Assembly: GCF_017614965.1 (NCBI RefSeq)
Contig: NZ_WVUG01000032.1
Coordinates: 1 to 47,070, forward strand
Direction of reading: 5' to 3'
Source: Streptomyces griseorubiginosus
GTDB taxonomy: Bacteria > Actinomycetota > Actinomycetes > Streptomycetales > Streptomycetaceae
Length of the DNA: 47,070 nt
Part shown: positions 39,199-47,070 of the stretch, one piece after another
How positions within the stretch are numbered: position 1 is the stretch's first letter
Layout of the letters: every line of letters begins with the position of its first letter
Notes under the pieces: model-generated
Database searches by the model: none
Seen by the model: only the letters and a program-made list of their open reading frames with translations
Told to the model about the DNA's origin: nothing
Position numbers and translations under genes: made by a program

Positions 39199-39861
39199 TC
39201 AGTGCCCTGTCACACCAGTAGCGAGCAGTCCGTTCACCACGATCGCTGCCAGCGACTCCGCCGTGGCCGTGAGCTGCTCCGGCGAGGTGGGCACGGGCCT
39301 GCCCATGCGCTGCGCCAGCGCCCCCTGGATGACTCCTGACATGGGAGGGATAACGGTGAAGAACAGCACGTCAAGCGGAATGGGCGCCATGCGTCCGGCG
39401 GCGACGAGCCGCTCGATGCTCGGCGTCATGAGGTCCAAGGTCGGAGCGATGTAGCGCTCGTACAGGTAGTCCAGCCGCTCGGTGTCCCGGGACAGCTCCT
39501 CCAGCATGATTCGATCCATCAGCGGGGTGCCCACGGCGGTGAGATAGAAACCGGTGATGAAGCGCCGCAGACATTCAGCGTCGTCGAGCGAGGGGTCCGG
39601 CTGCGGCAGGCGTGCCAGCTGAGCCTCCATCGCGGAGTCCACCACCGCGCGCCAGAAGGCCGCCTTGGACCCGTAACGGTCGTTGATGAAGTTGTGACTG
39701 ACACCCAGTCGGCGGGCCAGCTCGCGCGCGGAAGCACCCTCGTAGCCCAGTTCCGCGAAGGCCTCCAGCCCGCGTCGCAGGATCTTCTCCTCCTCGGGCA
39801 CCGCGGGGGTGCCCGCACCGGGACGCCCCGGCCGTCGAACGGATTCGGCTCGTGCTCGCAC
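39199..39861 (-). CDS. TetR/AcrR family repressor
   Basis: 220 residues if started at the GTG at 39861, which has GGAGG five bases upstream; an ATG at 39951 is in frame but lacks a ribosome binding site. DNA-binding domain: GLEAFAELGYEGASARELARRLGVSHNFINDRYGSKAAFWRAV (about 28-70). The remaining helices contain LEELSRDTERLDYLYERYIAPTLDLM and form the ligand domain. It is divergent from the MpaB-type oxygenase operon, whose promoter carries two TGACA-TGTCA palindromes at 39957-39996, so repression of that operon and of itself is likely. Confidence 0.85.
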   Translation of the reverse strand: MRARAESVRRPGRPGAGTPAVPEEEKILRRGLEAFAELGYEGASARELARRLGVSHNFINDRYGSKAAFWRAVVDSAMEAQLARLPQPDPSLDDAECLRRFITGFYLTAVGTPLMDRIMLEELSRDTERLDYLYERYIAPTLDLMTPSIERLVAAGRMAPIPLDVLFFTVIPPMSGVIQGALAQRMGRPVPTSPEQLTATAESLAAIVVNGLLATGVTGH

Positions 39862-39956
39862 TGTGGCCTCCAAGACTGTGTGCTCGTTCCTGCCTGCCTG
39901 CGTGCCTCCCGACACGGCCGGCCCGGGATCACCTGGTGAACCCGAGAACATCTTAC

Positions 39957-39996
39957 TTGACAGGTGTCAGAATCTCGCTAGTCTGACATGTGTCAG
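39957..39996 (+). promoter_or_regulatory. Strong promoter with two overlapping TetR-type operators
   Basis: TTGACA (39957-39962) and TAGTCT (39979-39984), 16 bp apart, form a near-consensus sigma-70 promoter. Operator 1, TGACAGGTGTCA (39958-39969), covers the -35. Operator 2, CTGACATGTGTCAG (39983-39996), covers the -10 and start site. The two centres are 26 bp apart. Each arm is the same CTGACA sequence. Confidence 0.8.
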
Positions 39997-40114
39997 AAAT
40001 CGGGGACCTGCTCTTGAGCAGCCACTTCCCTGGAACTGATTCCGCGGACCCCGCACGAGCCCCTCTCCCCCACCTCGCGGCCGGACGCCGCACCTGCTCG
40101 AAAGCGAGAACCCC

Positions 40115-41326
40115 ATGGACGCGAAGCGCACACACCCGAAGGCTTCCCAACATGCGGTCGACCTGGACGCCGCATGCCGTCAGCGGCGCGCCAAGGCCGA
40201 CCACGTGGTGACCCTGCTCACCGCCGGGGATCCGCTCGCCGATGCCGTCATCGCCGAGCTTGACCTTTACGGCCCGCAGGCCCGAAACGCCCTCGATGCC
40301 GGCCTCAGGCACGGATTGACGAGTGTGGACCGGCCGCTCCCCGCGGCCGTCACCGCGCTGCTGCGGGAAGTGGAGGCCACCCCTGCATGGGTGGACCCGT
40401 TGCTGCTCCACCGGGGCGATGTCGTGAGCCAGTCCGTGCCCCCCATGTGGTTCGCGCTCTGCTCGATCACCTGCGCGCTCGCGTACGGCTACGCCTCCCC
40501 GGCCACGGCGCGCGTGCTGGCCGGAACAGGCAGGCCGGAGGACACGGCCGCACGCCGGCTCGCGGAGACCGGGGTGTGGGTGCGCCAGACCATTCGGCCG
40601 GGAGGACTGCTGCGCGGACGTCCGGGGTACGTGGCCACGGTCGAGGCGCGGTTGGCCCATGCCCGCACGCGGGCCACGTCCCTCACGGAGTGGGACCGGG
40701 GTGCCCGGGGCCTGCCGGTGGGGCAGCTCGACATGGCCCGCACCTGGCTCGGCTTCACCCTCGTCGCCTTCCAGGCGCTCACGGCCGTGGGCATTGACAT
40801 CAGCCCCGAGGAGGAGCGGTCCCTCTACCGGTACTGGTCGTATGTCGCCCATCTGCTGGGGCTCGACGAACGCCTGCACCAGGACGTGGTCGACCACGCC
40901 GGCGCCCGCCGACTGCGGCACCTGCTGGACAGTCTGACCGCCGCACCCGACGAGAATTCGACGACCATGACCGCCGCGATGGCCGGTGCGCAGGCCCACT
41001 CGATGGCGGAGGCGCCGGGCGCAGTCCTGTCGGAGGAGCAGCTGCGCCATCTCATCGACAGTGTGCTCCGACAGGCCTGCGGGGAGGAATGGGCAGTCCG
41101 CCTGGGCATCCACGGCACTCCCGCCGACCTCGATCTCATGCCGCTGATCAAGCAACTCAATCGGCAGGCCCGCCACTGGCAGACCTATTCCTCCGCCTCC
41201 GCCCAAGAAGCCCGTCGTCGGTCGCTGGAGGGATCCCGGCCCGAACTGAGGGCGGCCGCCCTTGCCTGCGACACCTCCTGCCGGCGTAACGCGGGAGCCG
41301 TTCGTCCGGAAGCCTGGGCGGCCTGA
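40115..41326 (+). CDS. MpaB/Lcp-type oxygenase family protein (DUF2236)
   Basis: 403 residues, nearly all alpha-helical. HGLTSVDRPLPAAVTALLREVEATPAWVD (67-95), PPMWFALCSITCALAYGYASPATARVLAGTGR, and LTEWDRGARGLPVGQLDMARTWLGFTLVAFQALTAVGIDISPEEERSLYRYWSYVAHLLGLDERL are typical of the latex-clearing protein/MpaB family of haem b proteins. Family members oxidatively cleave isoprenoid or other hydrophobic chains; many are uncharacterised. No signal peptide is visible, unlike secreted Lcp. It is preceded by a ~120-nt leader after the predicted promoter at 39957. The start at 40115 has a weak ribosome site. Confidence 0.8.
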   Translation: MDAKRTHPKASQHAVDLDAACRQRRAKADHVVTLLTAGDPLADAVIAELDLYGPQARNALDAGLRHGLTSVDRPLPAAVTALLREVEATPAWVDPLLLHRGDVVSQSVPPMWFALCSITCALAYGYASPATARVLAGTGRPEDTAARRLAETGVWVRQTIRPGGLLRGRPGYVATVEARLAHARTRATSLTEWDRGARGLPVGQLDMARTWLGFTLVAFQALTAVGIDISPEEERSLYRYWSYVAHLLGLDERLHQDVVDHAGARRLRHLLDSLTAAPDENSTTMTAAMAGAQAHSMAEAPGAVLSEEQLRHLIDSVLRQACGEEWAVRLGIHGTPADLDLMPLIKQLNRQARHWQTYSSASAQEARRRSLEGSRPELRAAALACDTSCRRNAGAVRPEAWAA

Positions 41327-41462
41327 TTCCCCCGCGCCGAAAAGTACCTGTCGGTGCACCAAGCACCGACCGCAGAACGTGACGAGCTCCGACGACGCAG
41401 CCGTCCGGCACCACACCACCGCGCGCTACGCCCCTCTGTCCCACCACTCCTGGAGTTTCGGC

Positions 41463-42971
41463 ATGCCGAAAACCGCCCGAGACACGGCCGGCACGGCCAC
41501 CGTGTCCTCCCTCCCGTCCGCCGACGCACCGCCCCGCCACCGCTGGTGGATCCTCGCCGTCATCGGCGTTGCCCAGCTCATGGTCGTCCTGGACGCGACG
41601 ATCGTGAACATCGCCCTGCCCTCCGCGCAGAAGGACCTGGGCTTCTCCGACGGTGACCGGCAGTGGGTCGTCACCGCCTACGCCCTTGCCTTCGGCAGCC
41701 TGCTGCTGCTAGGCGGCCGTATAGGCGACCTGTTCGGCCGCAAGATGACCTTCCTGGTCGGCCTCGTCGGCTTCGCCGGTGCCTCCGCCGTCGGAGGTGC
41801 CGCGACCAGCTTCGAGATGCTGGTTGTCGCGCGTGCCGCGCAGGGCGTGTTCGGCGCGCTGCTCGCCCCGGCCGCCCTGGCCCTGCTGACCACGACGTTC
41901 ACCGACGCCAAGGAACGGGCCAAGGCCTTCGCCGTCTACGGCGCCATCGCCGGTGCCGGCGGCGCCATCGGACTCCTCCTCGGCGGCCTGCTAACGGAGT
42001 ACCTCGACTGGCGCTGGACCCTCTACGTCAACCTCGCCTTCGCCGTCGTCGCCTTCACCGGTGGTGCCCTCCTGCTCCGGCGCACGACCCGCGACAAGAG
42101 CGTCACCATCGACATTCCCGGCGCTCTCCTCGTCTCCGGCGGACTGTTCTGCATCGTCTACGGCTTCTCCAACGCCGAGAGCCACGACTGGAGCTCCGTG
42201 GCGACCTGGGGCCTGCTGCTCGCCGGAGCCGTCCTGCTCGCCGCGTTCACCTGGTGGCAGACCCGGTCCACCCACCCCCTGCTGCCTCTGCGCGTCCTGC
42301 TCGACCGCAACCGCGGCGCCTCCTTCATCTCCATCCTCATCACCGGCGCCGGCATGTTCGGTGTGTTCCTCTTCCTCACCTACTACCTGCAGCAGAGCCT
42401 GGGCTACACCCCCGTCAAGACAGGGCTCGCCTTCCTGCCCATGACCGCCGCGCTCATGATCGGCAGTACGGTCGCCACCAGCGTGCTGATACCCCGGATC
42501 GGCCCCAAGCCCGTGGTACCGCTCGGCATGGGCCTGGCGGCGGCAGCGATGGTCTGGCTGACCGGCCTCGACCTCGGCAGCAGCTACACCACCGATGTCC
42601 TGCCGCCGCTGCTGGTGGCGGGATTCGGACTCGGCCTGGTGATGTCCCCGGCCATGAGCCTGGCCACGGCCGGCGTGGACGCCGAGCACTCCGGTGTCGC
42701 CTCCGCCACCGTCAACGCCATGCAGCAGGTCGGCGGCTCCATCGGAACGGCCCTGCTCAACACCCTCGCCACCAGCGCCGCCACCGACTACCTCGACGGC
42801 CGCAATCCCAAGGACCCCGCCGTCCAGGCCCAGGCCGGCCTGGAGGCCTACTCCACCGCCTACGGGTGGTCGGCCGTCTTCTTCGCCGTCGGCCTCGTCG
42901 TCAGCGTCATCCTCTACCGCCGCGGCGTACCCGCCACCGATCCCGACGCGGCGCCCGTCGTCCACATGTGA
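41463..42971 (+). CDS. MFS transporter, DHA2-type 14-helix drug exporter
   Basis: 502 residues with 14 predicted helices. AQLMVVLDATIVNIALPSAQKDLGFSDGDRQWVVTAYALAFGSLLLLGGRIGDLFGRK holds helix 1 and motif A, and RAAQGVFGALLAPAALALL the later motif. It belongs to the same DHA2/EmrB group as the exporter at 7825. TGGAG lies nine bases before the ATG at 41463. It is 136 bp after the MpaB-type gene and 57 bp before the secreted lipocalin-like gene. It is probably controlled by the TetR protein at 39199 as the exporter of this module. Confidence 0.9.
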   Translation: MPKTARDTAGTATVSSLPSADAPPRHRWWILAVIGVAQLMVVLDATIVNIALPSAQKDLGFSDGDRQWVVTAYALAFGSLLLLGGRIGDLFGRKMTFLVGLVGFAGASAVGGAATSFEMLVVARAAQGVFGALLAPAALALLTTTFTDAKERAKAFAVYGAIAGAGGAIGLLLGGLLTEYLDWRWTLYVNLAFAVVAFTGGALLLRRTTRDKSVTIDIPGALLVSGGLFCIVYGFSNAESHDWSSVATWGLLLAGAVLLAAFTWWQTRSTHPLLPLRVLLDRNRGASFISILITGAGMFGVFLFLTYYLQQSLGYTPVKTGLAFLPMTAALMIGSTVATSVLIPRIGPKPVVPLGMGLAAAAMVWLTGLDLGSSYTTDVLPPLLVAGFGLGLVMSPAMSLATAGVDAEHSGVASATVNAMQQVGGSIGTALLNTLATSAATDYLDGRNPKDPAVQAQAGLEAYSTAYGWSAVFFAVGLVVSVILYRRGVPATDPDAAPVVHM

Positions 42972-43028
42972 TCCGCGCACTGTCCCTCGAGAAGTCCCTA
43001 CAGCGCCCGATCTTCAAGGAGGAGTCCT

Positions 43029-44114
43029 GTGAGAGCCACCACGCGAACGCGCCTCGCCGTCGTCGTCGCCGGTGCCACCGCCACCGCACTGCTGGGTGCG
43101 GCCGTCCTGCCCATCGCGCAAGCAGCGGAGCAGGACAAGGAAAGCCGCACCCCCCACGTTGTCAACGAGGGGATCCCGAGCACGCTGGACCCGGCCACCG
43201 ACCTCGGCGCCCACACGCTGAGCTCCGACCCCTCGGACAGCGAGTCGATCTTCGCCACCAGCTGGGTGAAGGGCGGCGGCCACGAGTTCGGGATCACGCT
43301 GAGTACCGCGACCCTCCCCAACGTGGGCCAGAACGTCATCAGCGTCAGCGTCACCGATGTCACCACCGGCTGGTACAAGGGCTACCAGGTCCCTGTCGAC
43401 ACAAAGGACCTGTACTGGGGCAAGACCGGACTCGACATCAAGACGCCCGACATCACCTGGAAGGGCACCGCGCAGAACATGACGGTGAAGGCGAGCACGC
43501 CGTGGGGCTCCGTCGACGTCAACCTCAAAGCCGCGGGACCGGCCTTGAAGGCGGCCGGCACCGGGTCCTTCCCGCTGTACGGCAAGACGAACTACGAGTA
43601 CGCCCTGCCGTCCATGCGGACCACCGGCACCCTCTCCGTCCAAGCCAAGGACTACCAGGTGTCCGGGCAGACCTGGGTGGACCGGCAGTGGGGCCCTTAC
43701 GACATCACCGACACCTCCTCGCGCTGGACCTGGATGCCCATTCGCCTCCCGGGCGGCGACAAGCTCCTCGTGTGGGACTCCGTCAGCGACAAGAAGGGGG
43801 AGAACGCCTGGGCCACGGTCATGCACAGGGACGGCTCCTACGAGCTGGCGACGGTCGAGCCGGTCGCCAAGGGTGCCCACCGGATCTGGACCAGCCCCGC
43901 CACAGGCAACGCCTACCCCACTCGCTGGAGCATCGACATCCCCGCGCTCAGGACCCACCTCGCCGTGCGCGTCACCGGCACCGACGCCCAGGAATTCACC
44001 GGCGGTGCGGGCGCCCGCTACGACGGCACGGCCGCCTATTCCGGCACCTTCGAGGGCAAGAAGGTCGACGGAGTGACCTACGCCGAGATGGTCGGCCACT
44101 GGCCCGCATCCTGA
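43029..44114 (+). CDS. Secreted lipocalin-like (AttH/CrtC-type) protein
   Basis: 361 residues from a GTG with AAGGAGGAGT upstream. A Sec signal peptide is clear: positively charged start, hydrophobic VVVAGATATALLGAAVLP, likely cleavage after AQA near residue 32. The mature part is beta-rich with family features of AttH/carotenoid 1,2-hydratase-like lipocalins: TTGWYKGYQVPVDTKDLYWGK, GSFPLYGKTNYEYALPSMRTTGTLSVQ, SGQTWVDRQWGPYD (the W-x-D-R-Q-W-G motif is strong) and RWTWMPIRLPGG. Some family members act as hydratases on isoprenoid or phenolic substrates. It is encoded with an exporter and an Lcp-like oxygenase, so a hydrophobic substrate is plausible. Confidence 0.8.
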   Translation: MRATTRTRLAVVVAGATATALLGAAVLPIAQAAEQDKESRTPHVVNEGIPSTLDPATDLGAHTLSSDPSDSESIFATSWVKGGGHEFGITLSTATLPNVGQNVISVSVTDVTTGWYKGYQVPVDTKDLYWGKTGLDIKTPDITWKGTAQNMTVKASTPWGSVDVNLKAAGPALKAAGTGSFPLYGKTNYEYALPSMRTTGTLSVQAKDYQVSGQTWVDRQWGPYDITDTSSRWTWMPIRLPGGDKLLVWDSVSDKKGENAWATVMHRDGSYELATVEPVAKGAHRIWTSPATGNAYPTRWSIDIPALRTHLAVRVTGTDAQEFTGGAGARYDGTAAYSGTFEGKKVDGVTYAEMVGHWPAS

Positions 44115-44150
44115 CACCGTCATCCGCCCGGCACCAGAAGGCGCCGAGCC

Positions 44151-44193
44151 CGCACCGCGGCCGGCCTGACATCCCCAGGCCGGCCGCGGTGCG
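44151..44193 (+). terminator. Perfect 18-bp stem-loop terminator
   Basis: CGCACCGCGGCCGGCCTG (44151-44168) and its exact complement (44176-44193) with a 7-nt loop, 37 nt after the lipocalin-like stop. Ends the 40.0-44.1 kb transcript. Confidence 0.85.
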
Positions 44194-44578
44194 CCACGAC
44201 CGGCCATCGGCCTCAGCCGAAGTCCTCCCGCAGCCGCGCCGGGACGGCGGCCCGGTTGCCGTGGCGATCAGCTGCTCGGCGCGGGCGACGAACGCCGACA
44301 GGCCGCCCGCGTACCGGTTGATGTACGTACGGTGAAATCGGAGCCACCGCCTGCTGCGGCAGCCACCAGGCCCTGTTCCACTCCCCACACACTGGCAACT
44401 TCGTCACTGGACGCGCCGATGCGACCGGCCCCAGCCGTTGGCGTCTCTTCCAGTGACCGCCGACCAGGCTTATCGCCGCACGAGTCGGTGTCGCGAATGA
44501 CGTGCCAGCCCAGGCCAGTTCGCTTCAGCGCGGTTTGAGAGGAGGTTTGAGTCAGCTCTGAGTGTGGAGTCGACTGCC
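44194..44578. other. Intergenic, possible 3' gene remnant
   Basis: No intact gene. On the minus strand RTYINRYAGGLSAFVARAEQ (about 44340-44280) in one frame and NRAAVPARLREDFG to a stop at 44218 in another join into a plausible C-terminus, so a frameshifted remnant may be present. The family is not recognised. Confidence 0.3.
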
Positions 44579-47070
44579 TCAGCAGTCAGTCAGGCGTCGG
44601 CGAGCCGTGCAGGTGCCTGGTCCGGCGGTCAGTTCCGTACCGTCGGGGAAGACAACGGTGGCGGAGGCAGTGGGCGGAACGTCGACGGTGATGTCCAGTT
44701 CGTCATCCGCCACGCGCCACTCCACCGCGATGGTGCCGCGCGGGCTGTCGAAGGTGCCGCGCGCCCAGTCGACCGACGCGTGGGGCACGGGGGCGACGAC
44801 GAACCGTTCCCAGGCCACCGAGTTCGCCGCCTGTCGCAGGCCGAGGGTGTGGGTGTGCAGGAACTGGATGACGGCGCCCTTGCTGTAGTGGTTGAGCGAG
44901 GCGTGCGCGTTGCCGTCCTCGTCGACGCCGTCCCACTCCTCCCACACCGTGGTGGCACCGCGGTCGAGCATGCCGAGCCAGGAGGGCGAGGTGCGCTGGA
45001 GGAGCACCCGGTAGGCGAGGTCGGCGTGGCCGGTGTCGGCGAGGACCGGCAGGAGGTGGGCGGTGGAGAGGAACCCGGTGCCCAGGTGGGTGCCGGCCTT
45101 CTCGATGAGCTCGGTCAGCCGCGCGGCGACGGCGTCGCGCAGCTTCTCGGGCGCGAGTCCGTAGGCGAGGGCGCGGACGTAACTCGCCTGGGTGTCGACG
45201 GTCGTACGGCCGGTGTCGTCGAGGAACTCCGTCCGCCACGCCTCCTTGATCCGCTCCGCCAGTACGGTGTAGCGGGCGGCCGCGGCCTCGCGGCCCAGGA
45301 TTCGGGCGATCCCGGCGAGCGTGACGGTCGAGCGGTACAGGAACGCGGTGCCGACCTCGCCCTTGTCGGTCTTCATCCAGGCTTCGGGGTCGTCGTCCGT
45401 CGATGCGACGGGCGAGCCGTCCTCGGTGCGGGGTTTCGGCTCGGCCCACTCGCCCCAGTGGAAGGAGCCGTCCCAGATGAACTCCTCGTGCGGCAGGGGC
45501 ACTTCGGAGCGGGCCACGCGGGAGGGGTGGCGGGCGGTGCGGGCGGTGGCGAGCGCCCAGTCCACCCAGCGGACCATCGCGTCCCAGTTCTCGGCGAGTA
45601 CCTGCCGGTCGCCGTAGGTCCGATACAGCTCCCACGGCACCAGCACGATGGCGTCGCCCCAGCCGGCAGAACCCGTCATCATGTCGAGGCGCTTGTCGCC
45701 GCGGAGCTTGATGCGCCGTCCGTCCGGGGAGAAGTTGGCGATGCGCCCGTCGTCGAGCTGGTCGTCGCGGACCGAACGCAGCCACTTGCGGCTGAACCCG
45801 GAGACGTCGTAGAGGCGGGCGGCGCTGGGGAGGAAGACCTGGTAGTCGCCGGTCCAGCCGATGCGCTCGCGGGTGGGGCAGTCGGTGGGGACGTCGACGG
45901 CGTTGCCGCGGAAGCTCCAACGGGCCACCTCGTGCAGGTGGTTGAGGTCCTGCTGGGAGCAGGTGAAGGTGCCGGTGGGGCGCAGGTCGGTGTGGACCAC
46001 CCGCATGGTCAGGCTTGACGCGTCCAGCGGCACCTCGCCGCGCCGAATGCGGGCGTGGCGGAAGCCGTGCACGGTGTGGCGGGGCTCGAAGCGCTCGCCG
46101 GCGGCACCGGAGGAGACGGCCTCGTCGTGCTGGACGAAGACGGTCACGGGGTCGCCCGGGCGCTGGATGTCGAGGTGGGTGGTGGTGAGGTCGCCGGTGA
46201 CGGGGTCGAGGTGCTCGCCGTGGTCGATGACGGTGCGGGTGCCGGCGGGGCCGAGGTCGGTGAGGGCGATCCAGCCGGAGGCGTTCTGCCCGAAGTCGGC
46301 GATCCACGCGCCGTCCGGCAGCCGGGTGAGCGAGGCGACGGGGCGGTCCTCGATACGGCGCACGGGCGGGGCCGGGGACCAGTCGATCGGTGGCGCGGTC
46401 ACGGCGTCGACGAGGACCGGCCGTTCGGGGCCGCGGGCCGCGAGGAAGTCGGTGATCTGACCGTCCATCAGGTCTGCCCGGGTGATGGGGCTGGGGGCGG
46501 ACGTCCAGCGCTCGTCGGTACGTATGGTCTGACGCGAGCCGTCGGCGAGTTCCAGGTGCAACTCCAGGCGGGCTGCGAGGAGTTCGCCCCACCCGGCGGG
46601 TTTGCGGAAGGCTCCCACCTGGCCGCGGTACCAGCCGTCGGACAGCACGATCTCGACCGCGTTGACGCCGGGGAGGAGGGACGAGGTGACGTCGGCTGCC
46701 TGGGCGTACAGGGTGCGGTCGTACGAGGTCGAGCCCGGGGCGAGTTCGACGGTGCCCGCGCGTTCGCCGTTGAGGAAGACCTCGTACACGCCCAGGGCCG
46801 TGGAGTACACGCGGGCGCGGACGACCTCGGCCGCGGTGAAGGTGGTGCGCAGGACGTGCGCGGGGCGGGTACCGAAGGGCAGGCGCGCGGTGTCCGGGTC
46901 GCCGGCCGGTGTGATCCAGTGTGCCGTCCAGTCCTCGTCGAGCAGGCCGGCCTCGAAGGCGTGCCAGGCGCTCCACGGTGAGATCACCGCGTCGCCGCGG
47001 GAGCGGACGCGCCAGCGGACGCGCTCGCCGCTGCGCAGGGGCGGGGCGGGCCAGGTGACGTACAGGTGGT
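44579..47070 (-). CDS. GH78 alpha-L-rhamnosidase, N-terminus outside the window
   Basis: About 830 residues are visible; the frame stays open through the right edge (HLYVTWPAPPLRSGERVRWR-VRS), so the true start lies beyond 47070. Domains fit bacterial GH78 enzymes: an N-terminal fibronectin-like part, the DWTAHWITPAG and YVEV-type carbohydrate-binding sandwich (Bac_rhamnosid_N), then the (alpha/alpha)6 barrel. NHLHEVARWSFRGNAVDVPTDCPTRERIGWTGDYQVF carries the catalytic acidic region, and EEFIWDGSFHWGEW and ATTVWEEWDG are further signatures. It removes terminal rhamnose from plant glycosides or polysaccharides. No signal peptide can be judged. It converges on the lipocalin-like gene. Confidence 0.9.
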   Translation of the reverse strand, partial: HLYVTWPAPPLRSGERVRWRVRSRGDAVISPWSAWHAFEAGLLDEDWTAHWITPAGDPDTARLPFGTRPAHVLRTTFTAAEVVRARVYSTALGVYEVFLNGERAGTVELAPGSTSYDRTLYAQAADVTSSLLPGVNAVEIVLSDGWYRGQVGAFRKPAGWGELLAARLELHLELADGSRQTIRTDERWTSAPSPITRADLMDGQITDFLAARGPERPVLVDAVTAPPIDWSPAPPVRRIEDRPVASLTRLPDGAWIADFGQNASGWIALTDLGPAGTRTVIDHGEHLDPVTGDLTTTHLDIQRPGDPVTVFVQHDEAVSSGAAGERFEPRHTVHGFRHARIRRGEVPLDASSLTMRVVHTDLRPTGTFTCSQQDLNHLHEVARWSFRGNAVDVPTDCPTRERIGWTGDYQVFLPSAARLYDVSGFSRKWLRSVRDDQLDDGRIANFSPDGRRIKLRGDKRLDMMTGSAGWGDAIVLVPWELYRTYGDRQVLAENWDAMVRWVDWALATARTARHPSRVARSEVPLPHEEFIWDGSFHWGEWAEPKPRTEDGSPVASTDDDPEAWMKTDKGEVGTAFLYRSTVTLAGIARILGREAAAARYTVLAERIKEAWRTEFLDDTGRTTVDTQASYVRALAYGLAPEKLRDAVAARLTELIEKAGTHLGTGFLSTAHLLPVLADTGHADLAYRVLLQRTSPSWLGMLDRGATTVWEEWDGVDEDGNAHASLNHYSKGAVIQFLHTHTLGLRQAANSVAWERFVVAPVPHASVDWARGTFDSPRGTIAVEWRVADDELDITVDVPPTASATVVFPDGTELTAGPGTCTARRRLTDC

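Noticed and set aside
41663..44335. 890-codon plus-strand frame across the MFS and lipocalin-like genes
   Set aside because: Arg/Pro/His-rich in one shifted frame over two well-supported genes. It is a GC-driven shadow.
44564..46018. Long plus-strand open frame antisense to the rhamnosidase
   Set aside because: Composition is Gly/Val/Glu-rich with no motif, and it mirrors the codon pattern of the clear GH78 gene on the other strand. Long antisense frames are expected at this GC content.
1..47070. CRISPR arrays, tRNA or rRNA genes, phage or conjugation modules
   Set aside because: I saw no regular spacer-repeat array, no cloverleaf with CCA-type end, no rRNA motif and no integrase, relaxase or structural phage gene.

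Overview
This window is very GC-rich, with codon use, short translational overlaps (ATGA, GTGA, TGATG) and gene families typical of a soil actinomycete, most likely Streptomyces. I see no rRNA, tRNA or CRISPR. The gene content is accessory: catabolic operons, each with its own regulator, separated by decayed DNA. Nothing was searched against a database; families are recognised by reading the translated sequence.

Layout. 1-409: end of a small membrane protein (DUF6069). 533-7439: a hydroxyquinol (resorcinol-type) pathway with an intradiol dioxygenase, maleylacetate reductase, two-component flavin monooxygenase, and AraC and PucR regulators. 7825-11852: a TetR-controlled MFS exporter with a clear palindromic operator, then a divergent AraC regulator and a tandem NTF2-like protein. 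12048-13870: a zinc macrodomain hydrolase translationally coupled to a class M sirtuin (reversible ADP-ribosylation). 13889-26251: a twelve-gene catabolic locus in two minus-strand operons (ABC importer, FAD oxidase, creatininase-like, cupin, AtzH-amidase fusion, isochorismatase-like hydrolase, formamidase; flavin reductase, MBL hydrolase, cytosine-deaminase-like amidohydrolase) with a divergent XRE-cupin regulator. Both operons carry nearly the same 21-bp operator just before their first gene.

26252-29000 and 30431-32937 contain gene remnants (3-hydroxyacyl-CoA dehydrogenase, LysR, IS481-type transposase). Embedded in and following them is a second catabolic regulon, 26788-38973: flavin reductase, BKACE, PNPOx-like protein, flavin monooxygenase, enoyl-CoA hydratase, acetoacetyl-CoA synthetase, FAH-family enzyme, extradiol dioxygenase and a GntR/FCD regulator. 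Its intergenic regions share a TATCGATA-centred palindrome, so the scattered genes probably answer to one regulator. BKACE reactions release acetoacetate, which the acetoacetyl-CoA synthetase could reactivate.

39199-44114: a TetR regulator divergent from an MpaB/Lcp-type oxygenase, an MFS exporter and a secreted lipocalin-like protein, with two operators on an obvious promoter. 44579-47070: a GH78 alpha-L-rhamnosidase cut by the window edge.
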